Made by a program: the position numbers and the translations under genes. The notes beneath the pieces were generated by a model, which was not told the origin of the DNA, searched no databases, and worked only from the letters and a program-made list of their open reading frames with translations. A DNA stretch of 64,000 nt from Variovorax sp. Root318D1. GTDB taxonomy: Bacteria > Pseudomonadota > Gammaproteobacteria > Burkholderiales > Burkholderiaceae_C. The stretch spans positions 125,384-189,383 of the forward strand of contig NZ_LMCQ01000020.1 in assembly GCF_001424835.1 (NCBI RefSeq). The letters run 5' to 3'. Of the stretch, positions 40,599 to 48,444 are shown one piece after another; the stretch's first letter is position 1; each line of letters opens with the position of its first letter.

Positions 40599-41387
40599 TC
40601 AGCGCTTCCAGTCCGGCGAGCGCTTCTCGATGAAGGCCTGGATGCCTTCCAGCGCGCTCTCGTCCATCATGTTGCAGGCCATGGTCTGGCTCGCGTCGGC
40701 CAGCGCGGCTTCAATGCCGGTTTCGAGCTGGCGATAGAAGAGGGCCTTGCCGAGCGCGAGCGCCTGGCGCGGCTTGGCCACGATGCTGGCGACCAGCGCC
40801 TCGACGGCCGCGTCGAGTTCGCCGGCCGGGGCCACCCGGTTGATCAAACCCTTGTCGCGCGCCTCCTCTGCACTGATGAACTCACCCGTCACGAGCATTT
40901 CGAAAGCCTGCTTGCGCCCGAGGTTGCGCGACAGCGTGACGCTCGGCGTGGCGCAGAACAACCCGACGTTCACGCCGCTGACCGCGAAGCGCGCCTCGCT
41001 CGAGGCTACCGCGAGGTCGCATACCGCAACCAGCTGGCAGCCCGCGGCCGTCGCGATGCCGTGCACGCGCGCAATCACGGGCACGGCAAGGCGCTGGATC
41101 GACAGCATCATCGCGCCGCAGCGTTCGAAGAGCCGCTGGTAGTAGCCGAGCGAGGGCTCCGCGCGCATTTCCTTCAGATCGTGGCCCGCGCAGAAAGCCT
41201 TGCCCGCTGCCGCGATGACGACCGCGCGCACGCTCTCGTCCGCCGCGACGTCTCCGATGGCTTGCTCGAGCGCGTCGAGCATGCCCTCCGAGAGCGCGTT
41301 GAAAGAGGCTGGGCGGTTCAGCGTGAGCGTGACCACGCCGCGCGCATCGCATGCCTTCAGCACAAAGGGGGAGGCCGCATCGTTCAT
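40599..41387 (-). CDS. Enoyl-CoA hydratase/isomerase-family protein
   Basis: Crotonase-fold enzyme of 262 residues acting on acyl-CoA. Signature segments: AGKAFCAGHDLKEMR (oxyanion loop), RVHGIATAAGCQLVAVCDLA and SGVNVGLFCATPSVTLSRNL. The replacement of the usual glutamate-bearing loop by this sequence points to the EchA/ECHDC3-like group rather than a classical beta-oxidation hydratase. Begins 10 bases after the lipoprotein hydrolase gene, so the two are likely co-transcribed, and converges with the HNH gene. Confidence 0.87.
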   Translation of the reverse strand: MNDAASPFVLKACDARGVVTLTLNRPASFNALSEGMLDALEQAIGDVAADESVRAVVIAAAGKAFCAGHDLKEMRAEPSLGYYQRLFERCGAMMLSIQRLAVPVIARVHGIATAAGCQLVAVCDLAVASSEARFAVSGVNVGLFCATPSVTLSRNLGRKQAFEMLVTGEFISAEEARDKGLINRVAPAGELDAAVEALVASIVAKPRQALALGKALFYRQLETGIEAALADASQTMACNMMDESALEGIQAFIEKRSPDWKR

Positions 41388-41397
41388 GTCGTTGCCC

Positions 41398-42750
41398 TCA
41401 GTAAGTCAGCTCCAGAACCGTCACGTGCTGCTGCGCGGCGGGCCAGGTCAGGCCGGTGATGCGCTCGCCGTTGAATTCGCCGGTCACCGCGCGCTGTGGC
41501 TCCGCCGCGGCAACGCGCAGCCTGGAACTCGACACGCCAGAACCCTTGGGCGGCACGCCGGCCGGGAGACTCTGTCCGTCGAAGCGCATGCTGTCGCGCT
41601 GCGCATCGAAATATCCGCGAGGCCGCGTGAAGACGACGACCGCCTGGGCATTCGCATCGGCGGGCGTGAGACGCTCGGGGCGCAGATTCACCACACTGCT
41701 GCTGCGCGGAAACGGGCTGCGATAGATGTGCGTGGTCCCATAGCTTGGCGCACTCAAGACGAATTCGTAGGCCGTGTCCCCGCGCGCGCTGAAAGGGCCC
41801 CATCGGCCATCCGTGCCGATGTTCTTGCTGTGCATGGCGTTGCCGCGCCGCCCGCCCGTGGCCGGGTCGATCGCATAGACGGTGACCTGGCCGCCATTCA
41901 GCGACAGGTTTTCCGCACCGATCGCGCGGCCGTCGAGCACGACGTTCGCGTCGGCCGCAATCGCCGTGCTGCGCGGCGGTTCGCCCGTCAGGAATTGCCA
42001 TGTCGCCGCGAAGGCGGCAGGAGAGAACGAAGTCTCGCGGTGATCGACGCGCGGCAGCACAACGTTGGTCGCCCCCTTGAGCGCTGGCCCGTCGAAGCCG
42101 ATGTTCGTCGGCTGGCCCGGCACGCCGATCCACAGTCCGTCGGGCTGCGCGTACTTGTCGTTGTTGTCGGAGCGCAGCGTGAGCCACTTGACGCCCGGCG
42201 TGACCTCCTCGCCGTTCGGCCCCTTCGGCGTATTGAGCTGCTGCATGAAACCCGAAAGCCCCGAGAACTCGTTGTTCTCGCGAAAGCCCTTCACCACCCA
42301 GATGCCGTGCGCCGGATTGCCGCCCAGCACCACGTGGCTCACTACGTCCGCGCCGCCGCCGTTCTGCACGTAGTTGCGGATCGTGTTGCCGCCGCGCGAA
42401 TTGCCGATCAGCACCACCTTGCTCGCGCCCGTGGCCTTCAGCACCTTGTCGACTTCCGCCTTCAGGAAGACGGCCGAGTCGGTTGTCGAGCTGCGGCCCG
42501 GCTGCGCCACGGCGTCGTCGTCGCGCGCCAGCGGATAGGGCTGGTCGACCGCAAAGAGCCGGTTGCGCGGCCAGCCGTTCGATTCGAAACGCCAGATCGT
42601 GGTCTGCCAGAGCGCGGCCGAGTCGCCGTTGCCATGCATGAAAACAATCGGCGGACGCTCGGTGAAGGAGGGCGAGGGCGCGGTGGCGCAAGCGGTCAGC
42701 ATGGCGGTCGATGCGAGCCCGAGGGCAAGAAGGGTGCGGCGTGATGGCAT
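41398..42750 (-). CDS. Lipoprotein alpha/beta hydrolase with C-terminal beta-sandwich-like region
   Basis: Secreted esterase or lipase-like protein. The 450 residues start with a lipoprotein signal (lipobox LTAC, C21 after MPSRRTLLALGLASTAM). The alpha/beta hydrolase domain has PPIVFMHGNGDSAALW, nucleophile S118 in GNSRGGN and a candidate catalytic histidine in PRVDHRETSF. About 180 residues after it form a beta-rich tail without a recognised name. The ATG at 42750 gives the proper signal peptide; the frame upstream (16 residues) spoils it. Ten bases separate it from the enoyl-CoA hydratase gene. Substrate unknown. Confidence 0.8.
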   Translation of the reverse strand: MPSRRTLLALGLASTAMLTACATAPSPSFTERPPIVFMHGNGDSAALWQTTIWRFESNGWPRNRLFAVDQPYPLARDDDAVAQPGRSSTTDSAVFLKAEVDKVLKATGASKVVLIGNSRGGNTIRNYVQNGGGADVVSHVVLGGNPAHGIWVVKGFRENNEFSGLSGFMQQLNTPKGPNGEEVTPGVKWLTLRSDNNDKYAQPDGLWIGVPGQPTNIGFDGPALKGATNVVLPRVDHRETSFSPAAFAATWQFLTGEPPRSTAIAADANVVLDGRAIGAENLSLNGGQVTVYAIDPATGGRRGNAMHSKNIGTDGRWGPFSARGDTAYEFVLSAPSYGTTHIYRSPFPRSSSVVNLRPERLTPADANAQAVVVFTRPRGYFDAQRDSMRFDGQSLPAGVPPKGSGVSSSRLRVAAAEPQRAVTGEFNGERITGLTWPAAQQHVTVLELTY

Positions 42751-42778
42751 GTTTTTGTTCCTGGCTGGGGTTCCAAGT

Positions 42779-42812
42779 AAAAACGCCCGCCGGCGCAAAG
42801 CGGGCGGGCGTT
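42779..42812 (-). terminator. Rho-independent terminator after the second acyl-CoA dehydrogenase
   Basis: Read on the minus strand, AACGCCCGCC (42812-42803) pairs with GGCGGGCGTT (42791-42782) across an 11-base loop and is followed by a run of five T residues. It separates the acyl-CoA dehydrogenase pair from the hydrolase gene, so the latter probably has its own promoter or depends on read-through. Confidence 0.8.
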
Positions 42813-42834
42813 GGATGCTATGGGAAAAACATCG

Positions 42835-43950
42835 TCAGGCGAAGACGCCAGCGGTGTCCTGCATGCGGCTGGACACTTCGCCCAGGTGGTGCAGCGTGTC
42901 GCCGAAGGTCATTTCGAGCTGCGTGAGCTTGCGGAAGTAGTGGCTGCCGATGTATTCGTCCGTCACGCCGATGCCGCCGTGCAGCTGCACCGAATTTGCC
43001 GCGACATAGCGCATCGACACGCCCAGTTGGTACTTGGCGCGCGACAAGGCCTGACGTCGCTCCTCGGCCGGCGCGTTGAGCTTGAGCGTGGCGTAGTAGC
43101 TCATCGAGCGTGCGAGCTCGACCTGCATCTTCATGTCGGCCACGCGATGGCGCAGTGCCTGGAAGGTGGAGATAGTCACGCCGAACTGCTTGCGCTGGTT
43201 CATGTAGTCGATCGTCAGGGCGAGCGTCTTGTCCATCACGCCGACCGCTTCGGCGCAGGTCGCCGCAATGCCGACATCGACGGCGTACTCGAGCGCCGCC
43301 AGCCCGTCGGCGGTGATCAATGTGGCCGCGGCCTTGTCGAACACCACCTCGGCCGCACGGCTGCCGTCCTGCGTGCCGTAGCCGCGGGCCTCGACACCGC
43401 TGGCGCTGCGCTCGACCAGGAAGAGGGCGATCTTGCCATCGGCCTGGGCAGGCACGATGTAGGCATCGGCTTCGTCGCCCACGGGCACCACGCTTTTGGC
43501 GCCAGTTAGCGACCAGCCATCACCGGCCTTCACGGCCTTGGCTTCGCACACGTCGAGCCGGTAGCGCGCCTTGCGCTCCTGGTAGGCCAGCACCACGATG
43601 GCCTGGCCGCCCGCGATGCGCGGCAGCCAGTTGTCCTTGATGTCCTCGCCGGCATAGCCGCTCAGCACGGCGCCGGCAATCAGCGTCTGCGCGAACGGCT
43701 CCAGCACGATGCCTCGGCCCAGTTCTTCCATCACGACCATGCCCGCCACCGGGCCCATGCCCAGGCCGCCATCGTCTTCGGCGATGTAGAGGCCGCCCAG
43801 GCCGAGCTCGGCCAAGTCGTCCCAGGCCTCGCGCGAGAAACCGCCACCAGCCTCGATGCCGCGGCGGCGCTCGAAGTCATAGCCCTTGTCGACCCACTTG
43901 CGAACGGCGTCGCGCAGTTGTTCCTGGTCGTCCGAGAAATTGAAATCCAT
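42835..43950 (-). CDS. Acyl-CoA dehydrogenase family protein
   Basis: FAD-dependent acyl-CoA dehydrogenase of 371 residues: N-terminal helical domain, GLYIAEDDGGLGMGPVAGMV, middle beta domain with SLTGAKSVVPVGDEADAYIV, and C-terminal helices with FGVTISTFQALRHRVADMKM and QLHGGIGVTDEYIGSHYFRK. It begins 12 bases after the other dehydrogenase, and paired genes of this kind often encode two subunits of an alpha2beta2 enzyme for steroid, bile-acid or aromatic side chains (family knowledge); that is possible but not shown. Confidence 0.9.
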   Translation of the reverse strand: MDFNFSDDQEQLRDAVRKWVDKGYDFERRRGIEAGGGFSREAWDDLAELGLGGLYIAEDDGGLGMGPVAGMVVMEELGRGIVLEPFAQTLIAGAVLSGYAGEDIKDNWLPRIAGGQAIVVLAYQERKARYRLDVCEAKAVKAGDGWSLTGAKSVVPVGDEADAYIVPAQADGKIALFLVERSASGVEARGYGTQDGSRAAEVVFDKAAATLITADGLAALEYAVDVGIAATCAEAVGVMDKTLALTIDYMNQRKQFGVTISTFQALRHRVADMKMQVELARSMSYYATLKLNAPAEERRQALSRAKYQLGVSMRYVAANSVQLHGGIGVTDEYIGSHYFRKLTQLEMTFGDTLHHLGEVSSRMQDTAGVFA

Positions 43951-43962
43951 GTTCTTGTCTCC

Positions 43963-45144
43963 TCAGCCCAGAACCGTCTGCGCGACGATGTTGCGTTGCA
44001 CTTCGTTCGAGCCGCCGTAGATGGTGGTCTTGCGCATGTTGAAGAAGGTCGACGCAAGCGGCGCAAGCGCCGGGTTGCCGCCGGGAAAGTCGCCTTGCCA
44101 GCCGGCTTCCATTGCTTCGCGGATGAGAGGCAGGGAATAGGCGCCGCCGGCCAGCATCATCAGTTCGCTGTAGCGCTGCTGGATTTCGCTGCCGCGGATC
44201 TTCAGCAGGCCCGCGACGTCGAGCGAGTTCTTGCCCGAGGTGGCGGCCGAGAGCACGCGCAGCACCATCATCTCGAGCGCAACGATGTCGACTTCGAGCT
44301 TGGCGATCTCGTCGCGAAAGCGAAGATCGTCGTACATGCCTTCGCTCTTCGCGATGCGCTTCAGGCGCTCGAGTTCGCGCTTGGCGCGGTTCACGTCGGC
44401 GATGTTGGTGCGCTCATGCGAGAGCAGGTGCTTGGCGTAGGTCCAGCCCTTGTTCTCTTCGCCGATCAGGTTCTCGGCCGGCACCTCGACGTTGTCGAAG
44501 AACACTTCGTTCACTTCATGGCCGCCGTCGAGCAGCTTGATGGGCCGCACCGTGACGCCGGGCGACTTCATATCGAGCAAGAGAAAGCTGATGCCGGTCT
44601 GCGGCTTGCCTTCATTGCTGGTGCGCACGAGGTTGAACATCCAGTCGCCGTATTGGCCGAGCGTGGTCCAGGTCTTCTGGCCGTTGACGATGTACTTGTC
44701 GCCTTTGCGCTCGGCCTTGGTCTTGACCGACGCCAGATCGGAGCCCGAACCCGGTTCGCTGTAGCCCTGACTCCACCAGACTTCGCCGCTCGCGATGCCG
44801 GGGAGGAAGCGCTTCTGCTGTTCGGCATTGCCGAAAGCCATGATCACCGGGGCGACCATCACGGGGCCGAACGGAATGATGCGCGGCGCCCCGGCCAAGG
44901 CGGTTTCTTCCTCGAACAGGTGGCGCTGGATGGCGGTCCAGCCGGGGCCGCCGAATTCCTTCGGCCAGCCGTAGCCTAGCCAACCCTTCTTGCCGAGGAT
45001 CTTGGCCCAGCCTTGCATATCGTCGCGCGTCAGTTCGAGCGCGTTGTGCACCTTGTGCGAAATCTCCTTGGGAAGGTGTTCCTTGACCCAGGCGCGAATT
45101 TCTTCGCGGAACTGCTGTTCTTCGGGCGTGAAGCTCAAATCCAT
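43963..45144 (-). CDS. Acyl-CoA dehydrogenase family protein
   Basis: FAD-dependent acyl-CoA dehydrogenase of 393 residues with QGYSEPGSGSDLASVKTKAE (flavin-binding region), YIVNGQKTWTTLGQYGDWMF, and RNIVAQTVLG at the extreme C-terminus. The N-terminus EEQQFREEIRAWVKEHLPKE is of the FadE-like type. First gene of its minus-strand pair, with two perfect palindromes in the 164-base region that separates it from purN. Confidence 0.91.
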   Translation of the reverse strand: MDLSFTPEEQQFREEIRAWVKEHLPKEISHKVHNALELTRDDMQGWAKILGKKGWLGYGWPKEFGGPGWTAIQRHLFEEETALAGAPRIIPFGPVMVAPVIMAFGNAEQQKRFLPGIASGEVWWSQGYSEPGSGSDLASVKTKAERKGDKYIVNGQKTWTTLGQYGDWMFNLVRTSNEGKPQTGISFLLLDMKSPGVTVRPIKLLDGGHEVNEVFFDNVEVPAENLIGEENKGWTYAKHLLSHERTNIADVNRAKRELERLKRIAKSEGMYDDLRFRDEIAKLEVDIVALEMMVLRVLSAATSGKNSLDVAGLLKIRGSEIQQRYSELMMLAGGAYSLPLIREAMEAGWQGDFPGGNPALAPLASTFFNMRKTTIYGGSNEVQRNIVAQTVLG

Positions 45145-45172
45145 GCGTGCCTCGCTGTGTTGATCGATCCGC

Positions 45173-45211
45173 CGCCATCGCGGCGATGGCGTGTGTCTCC
45201 GGAATCCGGAG
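45173..45211. promoter_or_regulatory. Two adjacent perfect palindromes upstream of the acyl-CoA dehydrogenase pair
   Basis: CGCCATCGCGGCGATGGCG (45173-45191) is a perfect 9+1+9 palindrome, and CTCCGGAATCCGGAG (45197-45211) is a perfect 7+1+7 palindrome, separated by five bases. They lie 28 to 67 bases upstream of the dehydrogenase start and about 100 bases from purN. The second is followed by TTTT on the plus strand, but its loop is too short for a good terminator. Best read as operators; the regulator is unknown. Confidence 0.5.
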
Positions 45212-45308
45212 TTTTAGCACGGTCGTGCTGTTGAACGGTGTCCGCGCGGCGACAAGCCACCGGCGTTTCGGGATGCGCCGGCCGGGACACGGATAATCCC
45301 GGCCTCCC

Positions 45309-45905
45309 ATGAAGAACATCGTGATCCTGATCTCTGGCGGCGGCTCCAACATGGCGGCCATCGTGCGTGCCGCCGAGCGCGACCGCTGGTCCGAGCGCTT
45401 TGGCGCGCGCATTGCCGCAGTCATCAGCAACAAGGCCGACGCCGGAGGGCTCGCGCTCGCCAAGTCGCACGGCATCGAGACGGCCGTGGTCCCGCACAAG
45501 GACTTTCCGAGCCGCGAGGCATTCGACGAGGCGCTGGCGAAGGCCGTCGACGCGCGTTCGCCTGCGCTGGTCGTGCTGGCAGGCTTCATGCGCATCCTGA
45601 CGCCGGCCTTCGTCGGCCGCTACTCGGGCCGCCTGGTGAATATCCATCCTTCGCTGCTGCCAGCGTTTCCGGGGCTGAACACGCACCAGCGGGCGATCGA
45701 CGCCGGTTGCAAGGTGGCCGGTGTCACGGTGCACCAGGTGACCACCGAACTCGACCATGGGCCGATCCTGGCCCAGGCGGTAGTGCCGGTGCTGCCGGAC
45801 GACACGGCCGAAACGCTGTCCAGCCGGGTGCTCGCGCAAGAGCATCAGTTGTATCCACGCGCCATTGCGGAATGGCTTGCCGATACATCAAGTCACACAC
45901 GTTAA
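45309..45905 (+). CDS. purN: Phosphoribosylglycinamide formyltransferase
   Basis: Transfers a formyl group from 10-formyl-tetrahydrofolate to GAR in purine synthesis. The 198 residues contain ILISGGGSNMAAIV at the N-terminus and the catalytic triad N111, H113 (NIHPSLLPAFPG) and D149 (TELDHGPIL). Divergent from the dehydrogenase pair and followed 35 bases later by the I78 lipoprotein gene. Confidence 0.95.
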   Translation: MKNIVILISGGGSNMAAIVRAAERDRWSERFGARIAAVISNKADAGGLALAKSHGIETAVVPHKDFPSREAFDEALAKAVDARSPALVVLAGFMRILTPAFVGRYSGRLVNIHPSLLPAFPGLNTHQRAIDAGCKVAGVTVHQVTTELDHGPILAQAVVPVLPDDTAETLSSRVLAQEHQLYPRAIAEWLADTSSHTR

Positions 45906-45940
45906 TTTTGTTTATATTCGCGGGTTTTCGGGAGCATTCA

Positions 45941-46267
45941 TTGAAAACCCAATCGCTACTGTCCGCGATCGCCAGCGCCGTCTTGCTGGCGGCTTGCGCC
46001 GCGCCAGCCCCGGCGCCCACCCCTGCAGCACCCGCTGCATCCGCCGCAGCAGCCGAGCCGGTGTACCAGTGCAATGCCGATGGTGCACGCTTCGCTGTCG
46101 GACAGCCGCTGTCGCCGCAACTCGAGGCTGCCGCCCGGGTGCGCGCCGGTGCAGGCACGGTGCGGGCGCTGAAGCCCGGCGAAGCAGTCACGATGGAACT
46201 TAACGGCGGACGCCTCAACCTCGACGTGGATGCGCGCGGCCGGGTGACGGACGTTCGCTGCGGCTGA
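45941..46267 (+). CDS. I78-family peptidase inhibitor lipoprotein
   Basis: Small lipoprotein of 108 residues. After the signal (KTQSLLSAIASAVLLAAC, lipid cysteine at residue 19) and an alanine/proline linker comes the I78 pattern: a cysteine (YQCNADGARFAVGQPL), ARVRAGAGTVRALKPGEAVT, LNLDVDARGRVTDVRCG at the end. The family inhibits serine proteases, known from elastase inhibitors of fungi and bacterial relatives. No ATG is available; I propose the TTG at 45941 with GGGAG 8 bases upstream and a TATATT box at 45913-45918. The longer frame starts inside purN and is not credible. Confidence 0.78.
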   Translation: MKTQSLLSAIASAVLLAACAAPAPAPTPAAPAASAAAAEPVYQCNADGARFAVGQPLSPQLEAAARVRAGAGTVRALKPGEAVTMELNGGRLNLDVDARGRVTDVRCG

Positions 46268-46269
46268 GG

Positions 46270-46515
46270 CTACGCCGCGATCTGGACCGGGGCGAAGCGC
46301 AATTGGCGAATTCCCTCGATCTCCACGGTTTCGCCGAACATCGCGGCCGGGCGGACCCAGAGCCCCTTCGCGCCGTAAAGCGCGCGGTAGAGCGTCATCG
46401 GTTCCAGCGTCTCGCTGTGGCGCACGGTGCCCAGCACCTCGTATTCGCCGCCCTTGTAATGGCGATAGCGGCCGGGAGGCGTCTCTATCAGCGGTGGCAG
46501 GTCGTTGTCGTTCAC
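46270..46515 (-). CDS. DUF1653 domain-containing protein
   Basis: Small cytosolic protein of 81 residues consisting of the DUF1653 domain: PPGRYRHYKGGEYEVLGTVR, HSETLEPMTLYRALY and LWVRPAAMFGETVEI. The fold is a small beta barrel; family function unknown. It is tail to tail with the I78 gene (2-base gap) and divergent from the M48 protease gene. Confidence 0.88.
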   Translation of the reverse strand: MNDNDLPPLIETPPGRYRHYKGGEYEVLGTVRHSETLEPMTLYRALYGAKGLWVRPAAMFGETVEIEGIRQLRFAPVQIAA

Positions 46516-46561
46516 GGTGGGGCCTCTTTCAAACTGTGTGGCGGGGTTGGAGGAAAGTTGG

Positions 46562-48415
46562 ATGGATCGCGCTGATTTTGTTCACCTCGTCCGGCTGAGC
46601 GAGCATGCCAGCGCCGACGACGGCGTGCGCTACCGTCGCAACGTGGCGGCTTTTGCCGCGCTCGGCTATCTCTGGGTGATGGCCTGCCTGGCGCTGTCGA
46701 TCGGCATCATCGCCTGGGTGGCGCTGTCGGCCGGACGCGGGCGTTTCAGTTTCTCGCGCGGATGGCTGCTGCTGTTTGCCCTGGGCCTTCTCTGGGCCAC
46801 GCTGCGTGCGCTGTGGGTGCGTTTCGACGAACCCGATGGATGCGAACTGTCGCGCGAGGATGCCCCGGCACTGTTCGAGGCGCTCGACCGCATACGCAAG
46901 AAGATCAAAGGGCCGCCGGTCCATCGCGTCTATCTGGACGACGAGTTCAACGCCAGCATCCGGCAGGTGCCGCGCTTCGGCCTGTTCGGCGGGGCGGTCA
47001 ATTCCCTTTCCATCGGCCTGCCGCTTTTGATGATGCTGGACCGGCGCCGGCTGCTGTCGGTGCTCGCCCACGAGTACGGGCACCTGCGCGGCAACCACGG
47101 CAAGCTCAGCGCATGGATCTACCGCACGCGGCTCTCGTGGCTCAAGCTGGATGCCAGCCTGCAGCGCGACGAAGGTGCAATGGCGCTGGTGTCGCAGGCA
47201 TTCTTCCGCTGGTACTTTCCGCGCTTTGCGGCCCGGACCTTTGCGCTCGCTCGGCAGGACGAGTATGAAGCCGACCGCATTTCGGGTCGGCTCCTGGGTA
47301 CGCCCGTCGCCGCGGCCGCGTTGACCGAAATAGCGATCAAGGGCAACTGGTACGCCAATGAATTCTGGGCTTCGCATTGGGGGCGCGCCGAACGCGAGCC
47401 ACAGCCGCCCGGTCCCTTCAAGGCCTTGAGGGAGCTTGCCGCCACGCCGCCGAGCAGCGAGTTTGCACGCCAGGCGCTGCGCGAGGCCATGCGCCGCGTC
47501 AGCGACCTGGACGACACCCACCCCGTTCTGCGCGACCGCCTCGAGGCACTCGGCCAAAAGGCCGTGGTGCCGCCGTGGTCCGCCGAACCGTCGCTGGGCA
47601 TGCTTGCAGACAGCGCGAAGTGGATCGCGCATTTCGACGCCCAATGGCGCCGCGCCCACGCCAGCGACTGGAAGCAGCACCATGCGCACCGGACGCGCGT
47701 CCGCGAACGCATCGAGCTTCTCGCTGCGCGGGGCGAACGCAACACGCCCGACGAAATGGTTGAGTGGGCCGATTCCGAACGCCGGCTCGATCCGGCCGCG
47801 CCGGTGCGCGAGCGCTATGAACGCGTGCTGCGGATCGCTCCCGAACATCCCGGCGCCTTGCGGGGGGTGGCACAGATGCTGCCCCCGCGCGATCGAAACG
47901 CTCGACTGGCGGTGCTCGAGCGTTTGCACGGATGCAGCGCGGCCAGCCGCTGGTGGGCCGCCAAAAACGCGGTAGCGGCGCTCGAGGACCCCGATGCGGG
48001 AGCGCACGACGAGGAAGCGCTCAAGCTGTGGCGCGGCCGCCTCAAGGAGGCCGAAGAAGCCGAGGCGCGCGCCTGGGAGGAGATCACCGAAACGCCTTTC
48101 TTCAGCCAGATCGTCCGGCACGACCTGAACGACCATGAGCTGGGCGAGTTGCGGGCCGACCTGTCGCGCTGCCTCCCCATCTCGAGGGCCTGGCTGGTGC
48201 GCAAGACCCTGCGCGAATTTCCGTGGCGCCGGGCCTACATCGTGTTCGTCGATCTGCCCGGCATGGACGACGACGACCGCTGGCAGCTCTGCCGCCAACT
48301 CGAGCAGACCCTGAGCCTACCGGGGGCGGCGCTGGTTCTCTGGGCCGGCCATTCGCCCACGCTGGAGGACATTGAACGGCAGGCTTTTGGAACGATCTGG
48401 ACGCGCACGGCGTAG
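46562..48415 (+). CDS. Membrane-anchored M48-family metallopeptidase with long C-terminal region
   Basis: Zinc protease of 617 residues. Two N-terminal membrane helices (about 31-57 and 66-84) precede a gluzincin domain with HEYGH at 170-174 (LAHEYGHLRGNHG) and the third ligand in DEYEADRISG. The remaining 330 residues are a charged, helical region with a TPR-like segment (about 380-520, for example PVRERYERVLRIAPEHPGAL) and a C-terminal domain without an assigned name. Start at the ATG at 46562, seven bases after GGAGGA. Related to HtpX/M48 quality-control proteases; substrate unknown. Confidence 0.85.
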   Translation: MDRADFVHLVRLSEHASADDGVRYRRNVAAFAALGYLWVMACLALSIGIIAWVALSAGRGRFSFSRGWLLLFALGLLWATLRALWVRFDEPDGCELSREDAPALFEALDRIRKKIKGPPVHRVYLDDEFNASIRQVPRFGLFGGAVNSLSIGLPLLMMLDRRRLLSVLAHEYGHLRGNHGKLSAWIYRTRLSWLKLDASLQRDEGAMALVSQAFFRWYFPRFAARTFALARQDEYEADRISGRLLGTPVAAAALTEIAIKGNWYANEFWASHWGRAEREPQPPGPFKALRELAATPPSSEFARQALREAMRRVSDLDDTHPVLRDRLEALGQKAVVPPWSAEPSLGMLADSAKWIAHFDAQWRRAHASDWKQHHAHRTRVRERIELLAARGERNTPDEMVEWADSERRLDPAAPVRERYERVLRIAPEHPGALRGVAQMLPPRDRNARLAVLERLHGCSAASRWWAAKNAVAALEDPDAGAHDEEALKLWRGRLKEAEEAEARAWEEITETPFFSQIVRHDLNDHELGELRADLSRCLPISRAWLVRKTLREFPWRRAYIVFVDLPGMDDDDRWQLCRQLEQTLSLPGAALVLWAGHSPTLEDIERQAFGTIWTRTA

Positions 48416-48444
48416 GGGGGGCGCCCGGCTGAGACAATCGGGTC

